Position numbers and translations under genes: made by a program | Part shown: positions 32,407 to 41,075 of the stretch, one piece after another | How the letters are laid out: each line of letters begins with the position of its first letter | Numbering within the stretch: the first letter of the stretch is position 1 | The notes under the pieces: model-generated | The model's database searches: none | The model's input: only the letters and a program-made list of their open reading frames with translations | What the model was told of the DNA's origin: nothing | Assembly: GCA_019694655.1 (NCBI GenBank) | Contig: JAIBBN010000016.1 | Location: forward strand, 1-60,280 | Reading direction: 5' to 3' | Length of the DNA: 60,280 bases | DNA from: Leptospirales bacterium | Lineage (GTDB): Bacteria > Spirochaetota > Leptospiria > Leptospirales > Leptonemataceae

Positions 32407-33255
32407 TCAATGGCTTTCGAGCCAGGCCTTCAAATCGCCCAGCACGCGCGCGCGATCGGCCGGCAGCTCGTTCATCGTTTCGTGAAACAATCCTTCGTAC
32501 ATCTTTAAGGTCTTGTCTTTGGTGGTCAGGAGCTCGTACAGGCGACGCGAGCTTTCCGGAGAGACGATCCCATCGGCAGTGCCCTGGAACACATAAGCCG
32601 GTACGGTCAGATGGCTGGCTTTTTTGAAGATCGCCTTGCCCAGACTGAAAAGGTTGCTGGCCATCTGAAAGGAAACTTTGCCATGAACAAGAGGGTCGGC
32701 CTTGTAGGCGTCAATTTCTGATTGGTCGTGAGAAAGATAAGTCAGGTCCAGATTGGCATCGAGGGTGGTGGCCGGGGCCACGCGAGCAAAGACCTGGGCC
32801 AGGAACTTCTTGATGCGCTTGGCAAAATCAAGCTGCACAATCAAGCCCGGAGCGCTGACAATCAAGGCGTGCAGGTTTCGCTGGTTGGTGCCCTCAAGGG
32901 CGTACTGCAGCGCCATTACGCCGCCCAGCGAATGTCCCAGAAGATAGACCTTGTTCTCGCCGTTTTCCTTGCGCGCCAGCTGGACGAGGTCCGCCAGGTC
33001 GTCGACATAAAGCTGAAATTGGTCCACATGGCCGCGCTTGCCGCCGGTTTTTCCATGGCCGCGAGAATCCAGCGCGTAGAAGGCCGTTCCGGTTCCGTCG
33101 AGGGCCTCGCGCAGGTGGCCGTAACGGCCGCTGTGCTCGCCAAAGCCGTGCTGAACGACCATCACTCGCCGGGTTTGCTGCGGGAGCCATCGGTGGTAGG
33201 CCAGTTCAAAATCGTCCTTGGAGGACCGCAGTATTCCGTCGGTTTGTTGATACAT
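32407..33255 (-). CDS. Monoacylglycerol-lipase-like alpha/beta hydrolase
   Basis: A 282-residue serine hydrolase of the Hydrolase_4 (lysophospholipase/monoglyceride lipase) family. HGFGEHSGRYGHL is the typical oxyanion HG motif, LLGHSLGGVMAL holds the nucleophile Ser, ADGIVSPESS the acid and GLFHETMNE the His. There is no signal peptide. It heads the minus-strand cluster with the methyltransferase-like, GDPD and glutamine-synthetase-like genes and is divergent from an acyl-CoA dehydrogenase gene across a 100-bp promoter region. Together these genes suggest glyceride and fatty acid breakdown. Confidence 0.9.
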   Translation of the reverse strand: MYQQTDGILRSSKDDFELAYHRWLPQQTRRVMVVQHGFGEHSGRYGHLREALDGTGTAFYALDSRGHGKTGGKRGHVDQFQLYVDDLADLVQLARKENGENKVYLLGHSLGGVMALQYALEGTNQRNLHALIVSAPGLIVQLDFAKRIKKFLAQVFARVAPATTLDANLDLTYLSHDQSEIDAYKADPLVHGKVSFQMASNLFSLGKAIFKKASHLTVPAYVFQGTADGIVSPESSRRLYELLTTKDKTLKMYEGLFHETMNELPADRARVLGDLKAWLESH

Positions 33256-33355
33256 TTGACATAGGCCTGCAAAGGCGGCGCAAAATCACAAATGATTTTT
33301 TACAGTTCAATTGCGCCCGCAGCCGCCTGACTGCAAAAACAGGTGACGGTGGACT

Positions 33356-35071
33356 ATGGCTGCCGAGCCTGCGCGAATGCTGCTGCACCCCGGAAAAGCC
33401 GATTTCAAGGACTTCGACGCCGAGACGCGTTCCATCTTTCAGGCGACCATCGAATTTTTCGAAAAGAAAGGGAATGCTGCCATGAAGCGCGAGGACCATG
33501 AGGCGGTCTGGGTGGCGGACTTCCTGGAGTTTTTAGCCCAGAAGCAGGTCTTCTACAAGTTCCTGACTCCCTCGGCCTATGGCGAAACAGGCTGTCGCTT
33601 CGATTCGGCGCGTAACACGCAGTTCAGCGAGATTCTTGGCTTCTATTCGCTATCGCACTGGTATCCCTGGCAGGTATCCATCCTGGGCCTTGGACCCTTC
33701 TGGATGAGTCCCAATGAAACCGCCAAGAAGCGCGCTGCCGCCGCGCTCAAATCCGGCGGCGTATTTGGCTTTGGCCTTTCCGAAAAAGAACACGGCGCTG
33801 ATCTGATTGGCACCGACATGCTGCTCATCCCCCAGGGCGAAGGCAAGTATGTCGCCCGGGGAGATAAGTATTACATAGGAAATGGGAACTGCGCGGCGCT
33901 GCTTTCGGTATTCGCGCGCATGGAAAATGGCAAGGAGTATGCCTTTGTTTCAGTAGCGCCCGATCACAAGAGCTATGAATGCAAAAAGAATGTGGTGCAC
34001 GGGCAGAAGTACGTGGCCGAATTCGAACTGCACGACTACCCGATCGCTGAGGACGATATTCTGTTGCGCGGACGCCCCTCCTGGGATGCGAGTCTGGCCA
34101 CCGTAGCCTACGCCAAGTTCAATCTTGGACTGGCTGCTACGGGCATCTGCACGCACGCATTCTATGAGGCAATCAATCATGCTGGCAATCGCAAGCTCTA
34201 CGGAACCTTTGTTAGCGATTTTCCGCACGTGAAGCAATTACTGGGCGAGGCCTATGCGCGTCTTTGCGCCATGCGACTTTTTGCCTACCGCGCCAAAGAC
34301 TACATGCGCGCCGCCTCGGCCGAGGATCGCCGCTATCTATTGTACAATCCGATGGTCAAGATGAAGGTTACCATGCAGGGCGAAGAGGTAATCGATCTAC
34401 TGTGGGACGTGATTGCTGCACGCGGCTTTGAAAAGGATATGTACTTTGAATCCGCCACACGCGATATCCGCATGCTGCCTAAACTGGAAGGCACCGCCCA
34501 TGTCAACATGGTGCTGGTGATCAAATTCATGCGCAGCTATCTGTTTGATAGCAGTTCGCTCAAGGCCCCGCCCTCCTCCAACGCTGCCGCCGAGGAGAAC
34601 TTCCTGTTCCAGCAAGGCGCCACCACCAAGGGCCTGGACAAAGTTGGCTTTGGCGATTGGCGGCAGCGCTTTGCCGGTCGCAGCGAAGCCAACGTCGCTC
34701 GCTTTATGGAGCAGGCCGAAGTATTTTGTTCCTTTCTTTCCAGCGAGGGTCCCAATGCCGAGCAAAGCAAGGACCTTGATCTGATGCTGACCGTGGGCGA
34801 GCTGTTTACGCTCATTGCCTACGGCGGCCTGGTTCTCGAGCAGGCGGCGCTGCAGGGCGCTGCGTCGGCCCTGGTTGACGAGATCTTTGATTTCCAGGTG
34901 CGCGATTTCAGCAAACACGCCGTAACCCTCTACCAGAAGTCCTCGCTCAGCGAGGCGCAACAAAAGCTGGCGCTGGCCATGGTGCGGCGACCGGCAGCCG
35001 ACGAAAGCCGCTCTGCTCAGGTGCATGAAATGGTCATGGCGCACAAGGGCGCCTATGTCATGCGCTCCTGA
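33356..35071 (+). CDS. Acyl-CoA dehydrogenase
   Basis: A 571-residue flavoenzyme of the acyl-CoA dehydrogenase family, longer than the usual 380-residue form and with a C-terminal helical extension. The FAD-binding segment reads FGFGLSEKEHGAD, and the conserved C-terminal block RDIRMLPKLEGTAHVN carries the likely catalytic Glu of the EGT motif. It catalyses the first oxidation step of fatty acyl-CoA breakdown, or a related desaturation. Its divergent position to the lipase gene fits fatty acid use. The ATG follows GGTGACGG. Confidence 0.9.
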   Translation: MAAEPARMLLHPGKADFKDFDAETRSIFQATIEFFEKKGNAAMKREDHEAVWVADFLEFLAQKQVFYKFLTPSAYGETGCRFDSARNTQFSEILGFYSLSHWYPWQVSILGLGPFWMSPNETAKKRAAAALKSGGVFGFGLSEKEHGADLIGTDMLLIPQGEGKYVARGDKYYIGNGNCAALLSVFARMENGKEYAFVSVAPDHKSYECKKNVVHGQKYVAEFELHDYPIAEDDILLRGRPSWDASLATVAYAKFNLGLAATGICTHAFYEAINHAGNRKLYGTFVSDFPHVKQLLGEAYARLCAMRLFAYRAKDYMRAASAEDRRYLLYNPMVKMKVTMQGEEVIDLLWDVIAARGFEKDMYFESATRDIRMLPKLEGTAHVNMVLVIKFMRSYLFDSSSLKAPPSSNAAAEENFLFQQGATTKGLDKVGFGDWRQRFAGRSEANVARFMEQAEVFCSFLSSEGPNAEQSKDLDLMLTVGELFTLIAYGGLVLEQAALQGAASALVDEIFDFQVRDFSKHAVTLYQKSSLSEAQQKLALAMVRRPAADESRSAQVHEMVMAHKGAYVMRS

Positions 35072-35139
35072 CGGAATCGGAGCGCTTTCTGCGTACATTT
35101 TCTGATTGAAGCTTGCGGGGCGCGCATTTCGGTCTGGAC

Positions 35140-36723
35140 ATGTCGCTGGACGAACTGCTGCCCTATTTGAGCTGGATCCGCCATCATCCCTGGCTCAGCT
35201 CCGCAATTGCCGCGGGAATCTTTTTGCTTATAATCGGACTGCGCGATATTCTGCAGCGCAGTCATGTAATCCGTCATAACTTTCCGATTGTTGGCAACCT
35301 GCGCTACTTCCTGGAAACGATCGGCCCAGAATTGCGGCAGTACTGGGTGGCCAACGACAAGGAGGAAATGCCCTTCAGCCGCGCCGAGCGCCGCTGGGTC
35401 TACGCTACCTCCAAAAAGCAGGACAACAACTTTGGCTTTGGCACCACCGAGCTGCTCTACGATGCGGGCTATCCGATCATCAAGCACGCCGCCTTCCCCT
35501 TTCCAGAGCGCGAGGCGCGATACGTAGAAGGCGATCCAACGATGGTCCCAAGCTTGAAGGTGATGGGCGAGTGGCGCAATCGTCGTCGCCCTTTTCGTCC
35601 AGGATCGATCGTGAACATCTCGGCCATGTCCTATGGCTCGCTTGGCAAGCGCGCCGTGTCCGCTTTGAATCAGGGAGCGCGCATGGCGCGCTGCTACCAC
35701 AACACCGGCGAGGGCGGCCTGTCGCCCTTCCACCAGTTTGGCGCCGACGTGGTCTGGCAACTTGGCACCGGCTACTTTGGCGCTCGCGACGAACAGGGAC
35801 GCTTTTCGCTGGATCGCGCGTTGCAACGCCTGCAGCAAAATCCAAATGTCTGCGCCATCGAGATCAAGCTTTCCCAGGGCGCCAAGCCTGGCAAGGGCGG
35901 GATCCTGCCCGGCGCCAAGGTCACGGCGGAAGTGGCCGCAATTCGCGGCATTCCACAGGGTAAGGACTGCATTTCACCCAACGCACATTCCGAGTTTCGC
36001 GACACCCGCGGCCTGATAGACTTTATCGAGCGTCTGGCCGATGCCAGCGGACTGCCAGTGGGCATCAAGAGCGCCGTCGGCGAGCATGCCTTCTGGGAAG
36101 AACTGGCGGCCATGATGCGCGACAGCGGCCGCGGACCGGATTTCATCACTATTGACGGCGGCGAAGGCGGCACCGGCGCCGCGCCGCTGACTTTCACCGA
36201 TCACGTTTCGCTGCCCTTCAAAGTCGGCTTTGCTCGCGTCTACATGGAATTCCAGCGCGCTGGCGTCGCCGATCGCGTGGTCTGGATTGGCAGCGGCAAG
36301 CTGGGTTTTCCCGATCGGGCCATTGTCGCCTTCGCCATGGGCTGCGACATGATCAATGTAGCGCGCGAGGCCATGATGTCGATTGGCTGCATCCAGGCGC
36401 AGCGTTGCCACACTGGCCATTGTCCGGCGGGCGTCGCCACGCAGAATCGCTGGCTGGAATCGGGCCTCAATGTGTCGCTCAAGGCGGAGCGCACCGCCAA
36501 CTTCATCAAGGGTTTGCGCAAGGAATTACTCAGCGTGGCTCATGCCTGCGGCTATGAACATCCGCTACAATTCAAAGGCGAGGATATCGAGATCAGTAGC
36601 GGCCAGAATCGGTTCCGTACTTTGAGCGACGTCCTGGGCTATGAACGTAATCCTGTAGACTTTACAACGATGCTGGACTATACAGCGCACATTCCGGCGC
36701 CCAAGGAGTTGAGCGCCGTCTGA
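35140..36723 (+). CDS. FMN-binding glutamate-synthase-like protein with N-terminal membrane helix
   Basis: A 527-residue protein with one membrane helix near the N-terminus (SSAIAAGIFLLIIGL) followed by a complete glutamate synthase central/FMN domain. FMN-barrel motifs are ISAMSYGSLGKRAVSALN, IKLSQGAKPGKGG and DGGEGGTGAAP. A 3Fe-4S cluster motif C-x5-C-x4-C is visible in GCIQAQRCHTGHCPAG. The glutaminase domain of GltB is absent, so it belongs to the stand-alone GltB2-like family whose substrate is unclear. An upstream TTG at 35113 is possible, but the ATG at 35140 is preferred. It lies 68 bp after the acyl-CoA dehydrogenase. Confidence 0.88.
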   Translation: MSLDELLPYLSWIRHHPWLSSAIAAGIFLLIIGLRDILQRSHVIRHNFPIVGNLRYFLETIGPELRQYWVANDKEEMPFSRAERRWVYATSKKQDNNFGFGTTELLYDAGYPIIKHAAFPFPEREARYVEGDPTMVPSLKVMGEWRNRRRPFRPGSIVNISAMSYGSLGKRAVSALNQGARMARCYHNTGEGGLSPFHQFGADVVWQLGTGYFGARDEQGRFSLDRALQRLQQNPNVCAIEIKLSQGAKPGKGGILPGAKVTAEVAAIRGIPQGKDCISPNAHSEFRDTRGLIDFIERLADASGLPVGIKSAVGEHAFWEELAAMMRDSGRGPDFITIDGGEGGTGAAPLTFTDHVSLPFKVGFARVYMEFQRAGVADRVVWIGSGKLGFPDRAIVAFAMGCDMINVAREAMMSIGCIQAQRCHTGHCPAGVATQNRWLESGLNVSLKAERTANFIKGLRKELLSVAHACGYEHPLQFKGEDIEISSGQNRFRTLSDVLGYERNPVDFTTMLDYTAHIPAPKELSAV

Positions 36724-36730
36724 GCGGCCT

Positions 36731-37123
36731 TCAACTGGCGTTGCTGGTCGGACCGGCGCCGGCGCCTGGATCGTCGGGCGGCGTCTTACCTTCCGGGGTA
36801 AGCCGATCGATCAATCCGGGCAAGGTGTCGCGCAGAAAACTGACCGCCACGGTTTCGGAGACGCCAGCGCGACGCGCCAGCTCCAGGACGCGCTCGCTGC
36901 CGAGCGCCGCCTTGATTTGCTCGGCGGAGATCATAGAATTCGGACCGCCGCCCACCCAGCTGGAGGCAATCTCGCCCAGACCCTTGTTCTTGAAGTCGGC
37001 AACGATGCCGCTGACGCCTTTTTCTTTCAGCAGCCCAACCAGGCCTTCGGCCAGTCCGGGCTGGCCCTCGCCTTTTTTAAGCAGCTCGTTGGCAGCGCCC
37101 ACCACTCGATCCAGGAAGCTCAT
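36731..37123 (-). CDS. YidB/DUF937-family protein
   Basis: A 130-residue cytoplasmic protein of the YidB (DUF937) family. The segments LGEIASSWVGGGPNSMISAEQIKAALG and LARRAGVSETVAVSFLRDTLPGLIDRLTP are cut here for length but are characteristic: a GxxxxSWxGxGxN block followed by a helical pair ending in LP.(L/I)D.LTP. The function of the family is unknown. It converges with the glutamate-synthase-like gene, with 7 bp between the stops. Confidence 0.85.
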   Translation of the reverse strand: MSFLDRVVGAANELLKKGEGQPGLAEGLVGLLKEKGVSGIVADFKNKGLGEIASSWVGGGPNSMISAEQIKAALGSERVLELARRAGVSETVAVSFLRDTLPGLIDRLTPEGKTPPDDPGAGAGPTSNAS

Positions 37124-37181
37124 CGACGCCCTCCAGCTGCGCTACGGCGACAGGCGCCTGCGCAATAGCAAATGATTTCTG

Positions 37182-38192
37182 TCATGCGCCGCTCACCGAT
37201 TCGCCTTTCAGATCGCGAGTCATCAGTTCCAGGATGGCGCGATCGACCGGCTTGTTCTCAAAGAGTATGGCATGCACCTGCTCGGTTACCGGCATGCTGA
37301 TCTTTTCGCGTTTGGCGATGTCGAAAATCAAGCGCGCCGCTTCCACGCCTTCAGCCACGGCGGTCATTCCTTTCAGAATTTCATCCAGGGTCTTGCCGGC
37401 GGCCAGGTTTTCGCCTACGTAGTGGTTGCGGCTCATCTTCGAACTGCAGGTGGTGATCAGGTCGCCCATGCCAGCCAGTCCGTAAAAGCTCTCCGGGCGA
37501 GCGCCAAAGTGCGTTCCAAAGCGAATGATTTCCACCATGCCGCGCACCATCAGCGCTGATTTGGCATTGTCGCCAAGTTCCAGGCCGTCCACAATCCCCG
37601 CCGCAATAGCGATGACGTTTTTCAAGGTGCCGCCAAACTCCGCCGCGGCCGTATCATCGTTGGTGTAGACGCGGAAATAGGGCGAGCTGAATGCCTTCTG
37701 GACAAATTGCGCCGTCTCCAGATTCTCCGCGCTGCAGACCGTAGCCGCCGGCTTGCGCGCCGCAATCTCGCGGGCGATGTTCGGTCCGGAAAGTACGGCA
37801 ATGTAGCGCCAGCGCTCCGGCGGCAGATTTTCGCGCAGCAGTTCGGAGGGTCGCTTGTTGTCGCCGGGATTGAGTCCCTTGGTGGCCGACGCAATAACAG
37901 CGTCCGGCGGCAGCACCGGCGCCAGCGCCTTTACGGTAGAACCAATGAATTTCGACGCCGTGACCACGACGATCAATTGCTTGCCGGCGCCTGCTTCGGT
38001 AAAGGAGGTAACGGCGCGAATGTTTTCAGGAAGCTTTACTCCTGCAAATAGTTGAACATTTTCATGTTTCTGATTTATGTCGTCGGCGAGGGCCTGGTCG
38101 TGACACCAGAGGTCTACGCTGTGGCCGTTTTCGGCCAGGATCTTGGCGAGGGTGGTTCCCCAGGCGCCGGAGCCAATTACTGCTGTTTGCAT
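37182..38192 (-). CDS. gpsA: NAD(P)-dependent glycerol-3-phosphate dehydrogenase
   Basis: A 336-residue enzyme that reduces dihydroxyacetone phosphate to sn-glycerol 3-phosphate for phospholipid synthesis. The N-terminal nucleotide-binding motif is GSGAWGTTLAKILAENGH. Other family motifs are VLSGPNIAREIA, the catalytic-lysine segment ALKNVIAIAAGIVDGLELG (here GTLKNVIAIAAG), and GLAGMGDLITTCSS. Length is standard. It is divergent from a glyoxalase-like gene. With the GDPD gene at 31 kb, it shows both supply and recovery of glycerol 3-phosphate. Confidence 0.96.
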   Translation of the reverse strand: MQTAVIGSGAWGTTLAKILAENGHSVDLWCHDQALADDINQKHENVQLFAGVKLPENIRAVTSFTEAGAGKQLIVVVTASKFIGSTVKALAPVLPPDAVIASATKGLNPGDNKRPSELLRENLPPERWRYIAVLSGPNIAREIAARKPAATVCSAENLETAQFVQKAFSSPYFRVYTNDDTAAAEFGGTLKNVIAIAAGIVDGLELGDNAKSALMVRGMVEIIRFGTHFGARPESFYGLAGMGDLITTCSSKMSRNHYVGENLAAGKTLDEILKGMTAVAEGVEAARLIFDIAKREKISMPVTEQVHAILFENKPVDRAILELMTRDLKGESVSGA

Positions 38193-38299
38193 GGTCTGAA
38201 TCGGCCGAAGGCCCTGGTCGCTGTCAAGCGCGGCGCAAGTCCGCCGGGATGCCGCAGCCTGGCTTGACAGAACTCCGAGGGCCGGCGCTGGATGGGCTC

Positions 38300-38686
38300 A
38301 TGGCCCGGATTACTGGAGTCGGCGGCGTATTTTTCAAGGCGAAGGACCCGCAGGCCCTTGCCGCCTGGTATCGCGATCATCTGGGCCTGCAACTGGCCGA
38401 CTTTGGCGGCGCCATTCTGCGCTGGTCCGACGACCGCGCCAGCGACGGCGGCCTGACCGTCTGGCACGTCGCCGAACAGTCCACAAAGTGGTTCGAGCCT
38501 GGCTCGTCTTCCTTTATGATCAACTATCGCGTGGACAATATGGAAGAAATGCGCCAGCAGTTGCAGTCGGCAGGGGTCGTTATTGTGCAGGGTCCGGAGG
38601 ATCATGAGAACGGCCGCTTCATGTGGATTCAGGATCCTGAGGGCAACAAGGTCGAACTATGGGAGCCAAGAGCCTGGCAACGCTGA
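38300..38686 (+). CDS. VOC-superfamily (glyoxalase-like) protein
   Basis: A 128-residue vicinal-oxygen-chelate fold protein. It opens with the usual VGGVFFKAKDPQALAAWYRD and closes with FMWIQDPEGNKVELWEP, where the final Glu is the typical metal ligand. Metal-dependent lyase, isomerase or dioxygenase activity is possible; no specific reaction can be assigned. The ATG at 38300 is chosen over an earlier in-frame start at 38249 because the domain begins immediately after it. The next gene overlaps its end by 28 bp. Confidence 0.85.
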   Translation: MARITGVGGVFFKAKDPQALAAWYRDHLGLQLADFGGAILRWSDDRASDGGLTVWHVAEQSTKWFEPGSSSFMINYRVDNMEEMRQQLQSAGVVIVQGPEDHENGRFMWIQDPEGNKVELWEPRAWQR

Positions 38687-39348
38687 GCAACCTTGCCGGC
38701 CGCTGCCTCCAGTTCTGGAATTGGCCTCAAGCGCGCTGCCGAAGGTCATTGCTGCAAGCGGGTCTGCTTCTGCTGCTCCTGCCGGGCATGCTCTCCGCGC
38801 AACCGGTCTACCGTTATTCAAGACAAGCTTCGACAGACGGCGTAGTCGATCTATCGAGCGCGCCGGACCTGGCGGAGTACGAATTTTCCGCGCGGCCGCT
38901 GCGGCTGGTATTTGTGCTGAAGCCTTACGGCGCCAGAGCGTCGCAGTGGAACGCGCTGCGTCTTGTCGCCTGGGAGACATCCAGCATTTTTGATCAGATT
39001 CGCAATGGCGCTCGCTACGATGATATCCCCTTCTTTGCTGCAGGCAGCGGACTGGCTGCAGAGCGCGGCGGCTACACGCAGCTCTACCTCGACCAGAATG
39101 CAATGCACTATATCTTCTGTCAGACCTCGCCCGGCGGCGACTGCCGCGCTACGCTGGTTAGACAGCAAGGCGACCGACTGCTTCTGCGCTGGGAGATTGC
39201 CAGCGTCGTTCTGCAAGGTCAAGGCGAAGGATCGCCCATTGCCGCTCTTGGCGGACGCACGCTGTACCTGGCGGCGGCAATCGACGCCAACAACAATGGC
39301 ATCCTGGATCCTGGCGAATGCAAGCGGCTGCGCATCCTGCTGCGCTGA
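38659..39348 (+). CDS. Exported protein with a C-terminal EF-hand-like calcium loop
   Basis: A 229-residue protein of unrecognised family. A signal peptide or anchor lies at residues 30-46 (LLQAGLLLLLLPGMLSA), after an unusually long N-terminal stretch, so the true start may be further inside. Near the C-terminus DANNNGILDPGE matches the EF-hand loop exactly at positions 1 (D), 3 (N), 5 (N), 6 (G), 8 (L), 9 (D) and 12 (E). Two cysteines (IFCQTSPGGDC) may pair. It overlaps the glyoxalase-like gene by 28 bp, suggesting co-transcription. Confidence 0.65.
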   Translation: MGAKSLATLSNLAGRCLQFWNWPQARCRRSLLQAGLLLLLLPGMLSAQPVYRYSRQASTDGVVDLSSAPDLAEYEFSARPLRLVFVLKPYGARASQWNALRLVAWETSSIFDQIRNGARYDDIPFFAAGSGLAAERGGYTQLYLDQNAMHYIFCQTSPGGDCRATLVRQQGDRLLLRWEIASVVLQGQGEGSPIAALGGRTLYLAAAIDANNNGILDPGECKRLRILLR

Positions 39349-39460
39349 ACTATCTCTGGCGCGAACGGCAATATTTACACTGGTCAATCTACTTTGTTTC
39401 GCTGCTAAGAACACGCTCGATGCGCCGATCAGGAATCAGCCAGAAGAGTGCAATCAGCAA

Positions 39461-39988
39461 CTAGAGCGACTGTGAAACCTGCGGCCAGAGAAATGCAGCT
39501 GGGATGGCCAACAAATAGCCAACCAGTGAAACCTTTCCCTTCCAATCATTGCCCACGGCGCGCTTCAGCGGCGAATCCTCGCCCTGGCTGGCAATGATGC
39601 GCTGCTGCAGGAGCAAATAGGCAAAGCCAGCCATCAGCAGCGCAACTCCATAAAGCGCCGTAGGCGCCGCCGCAAAATGATTCTCGCCCATCCAACCGGT
39701 AAAGAAGGGCAGCAGCGAGAGCCAGAACAGCAGATGCAGATTGGCCCAGAGGATGCTGCCGGATACGTTGCGCACCGTATGCAACATGTGGTGGTGGTTG
39801 TTCCAGTAAATGCCCAGATACAAAAAGCTAAGCACGTATGCCAGAAAAACGGGAATCAGCGGCCGCAAGGCCTCAAAGCTTTCGCCGTGCGGCGTTTTCA
39901 TTTCCAGCACCAGAATCGTAATGATTATGGCCAGCACGCCGTCGCTGAAGGCTTCCAGTCGGTTCCGGGTCATGGGAACGGAGCGCAT
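39461..39988 (-). CDS. TMEM175-family potassium channel (DUF1211)
   Basis: A 175-residue integral membrane protein with six predicted helices. It opens with the family hallmark RLEAFSDGVLAIIITILVLE, whose FSDG motif in helix 1 lines the pore of TMEM175 channels. The second conserved block is YWNNHHHMLHTVRNV. Bacterial TMEM175 proteins form tetrameric potassium-leak channels. A second in-frame ATG at 39973 would start directly before the hallmark and is also possible. Confidence 0.9.
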   Translation of the reverse strand: MRSVPMTRNRLEAFSDGVLAIIITILVLEMKTPHGESFEALRPLIPVFLAYVLSFLYLGIYWNNHHHMLHTVRNVSGSILWANLHLLFWLSLLPFFTGWMGENHFAAAPTALYGVALLMAGFAYLLLQQRIIASQGEDSPLKRAVGNDWKGKVSLVGYLLAIPAAFLWPQVSQSL

Positions 39989-40086
39989 GTTGCTCTATTG
40001 CGGAAGGCAATCAAAAAAGTGGCCAGAGCCTGACGGAGCAGGGGCGAAACTAAATTGATTGATTTCGCAGTATTTCCTCAGAATTT

Positions 40087-40974
40087 ATGCAAATGCAAAT
40101 AGCTCCAACGGATCGAACGATCCGCCTGGCCCTTTTCTTCCTGATCTGGGCGCTGGGCCTTCAATCGCTGCAGGCTGAGGGCGCAGATCAGAGCGCCGCT
40201 GAATCGTCGTCGCCAGCTGCACCAGCGGCTGCGTCACCCGCTGAATCCGCTGTGCTGCCACCGGAAGCGCCGCGTCAGGCCCCGCCTGGTTTCGCCGCCA
40301 ATCAGGCGGCGCTGCGGCTATACTCTGGTCCCGCGCTGGCCGCTCCCGGAGGATCATTTGTTCGCCATGAAAAATTGTACGACCGGACGCTGCGGCTTGG
40401 CGGGCAACTGGGTCAGGTGGAATCGGCAATTCCCAGCCTCCCCGCAATCGTTTTCAATTCCAATTACGAAAGTGGCGGCCTCTTTGCAGCGGAGCTTGAA
40501 CTTGGATTGAATTCTCATATAGGCGCGGGTCTCACAATTTCGGTCTCTAATATTTTTGTGCGCCGCCAGGATGTGGTTCGCGGATTGAGTATTACTCGCC
40601 AGATACTGGAGCCGGTCCCTACCTATACGAGCCTCCTTTCGGTCGCATCGCTACAGTTCTTATTCTCGCTTCATCCATTTCCTGAGCAGAAGTTTGATCC
40701 TTACCTTATCCTGCGCGGCGGTCCCGCCTTCGCCTCCGGAAAAGCGCATGCTGGCTACTCTCCGGATCTGACGCGGGCAAACGACACGCTTCAGAACGGA
40801 CGCGGTTTTTCCTACGGCGGCGGCCTCGGACTGAACTTCTACTTGCATCGGAACATTGCTCTCAATCTGGAGACTTCCTACCAGTTCAGCGCTCTAAAAG
40901 CCGATCAATTCAACAGTCGCAGCGTTTACAATAGCTATCTGACGATTGGGGTTACGCTGCGCACGGAACCCTAG
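40087..40974 (+). CDS. Outer-membrane beta-barrel protein
   Basis: A 295-residue secreted protein. A signal peptide (LALFFLIWALGLQSLQA) is followed by an Ala/Pro-rich linker of about 40 residues. The rest shows alternating hydrophobic strands typical of a small 8-stranded barrel (GGLFAAELELGLNSHIGAGLTI, cut: SSGLF-type turns and FSYGGGLGLNFYLHRN) and ends in YNSYLTIGVTLRTEP rather than a C-terminal aromatic. It resembles OmpW/OprF-like barrels in layout, without a firm family match. It precedes the TetR-ABC efflux operon but is separated from it by an operator region. Confidence 0.7.
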   Translation: MQMQIAPTDRTIRLALFFLIWALGLQSLQAEGADQSAAESSSPAAPAAASPAESAVLPPEAPRQAPPGFAANQAALRLYSGPALAAPGGSFVRHEKLYDRTLRLGGQLGQVESAIPSLPAIVFNSNYESGGLFAAELELGLNSHIGAGLTISVSNIFVRRQDVVRGLSITRQILEPVPTYTSLLSVASLQFLFSLHPFPEQKFDPYLILRGGPAFASGKAHAGYSPDLTRANDTLQNGRGFSYGGGLGLNFYLHRNIALNLETSYQFSALKADQFNSRSVYNSYLTIGVTLRTEP

Positions 40975-41028
40975 CGGACAGATCGTCAAATTTTTTTGCT
41001 GGACGCAGCCAGGGCCGGCGCCTTAGCT

Positions 41029-41059
41029 ACTGAACGATCGGTCAGTCACTTAACGATCG
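41029..41059. promoter_or_regulatory. Candidate TetR operators of the ABC efflux operon
   Basis: ACTGAACGATCGGTCAGT at 41029-41046 is an 18-bp near-perfect palindrome centred on CGATCG (one mismatched pair). A second AACGATCG core follows at 41052-41059, 19 bp further on, with a poorer flank. They end 16 bp before the ATG of the TetR gene at 41076. Location and symmetry fit autoregulation by that TetR protein. Confidence 0.55.
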
Positions 41060-41075
41060 ATTGATCAGAGACCAA

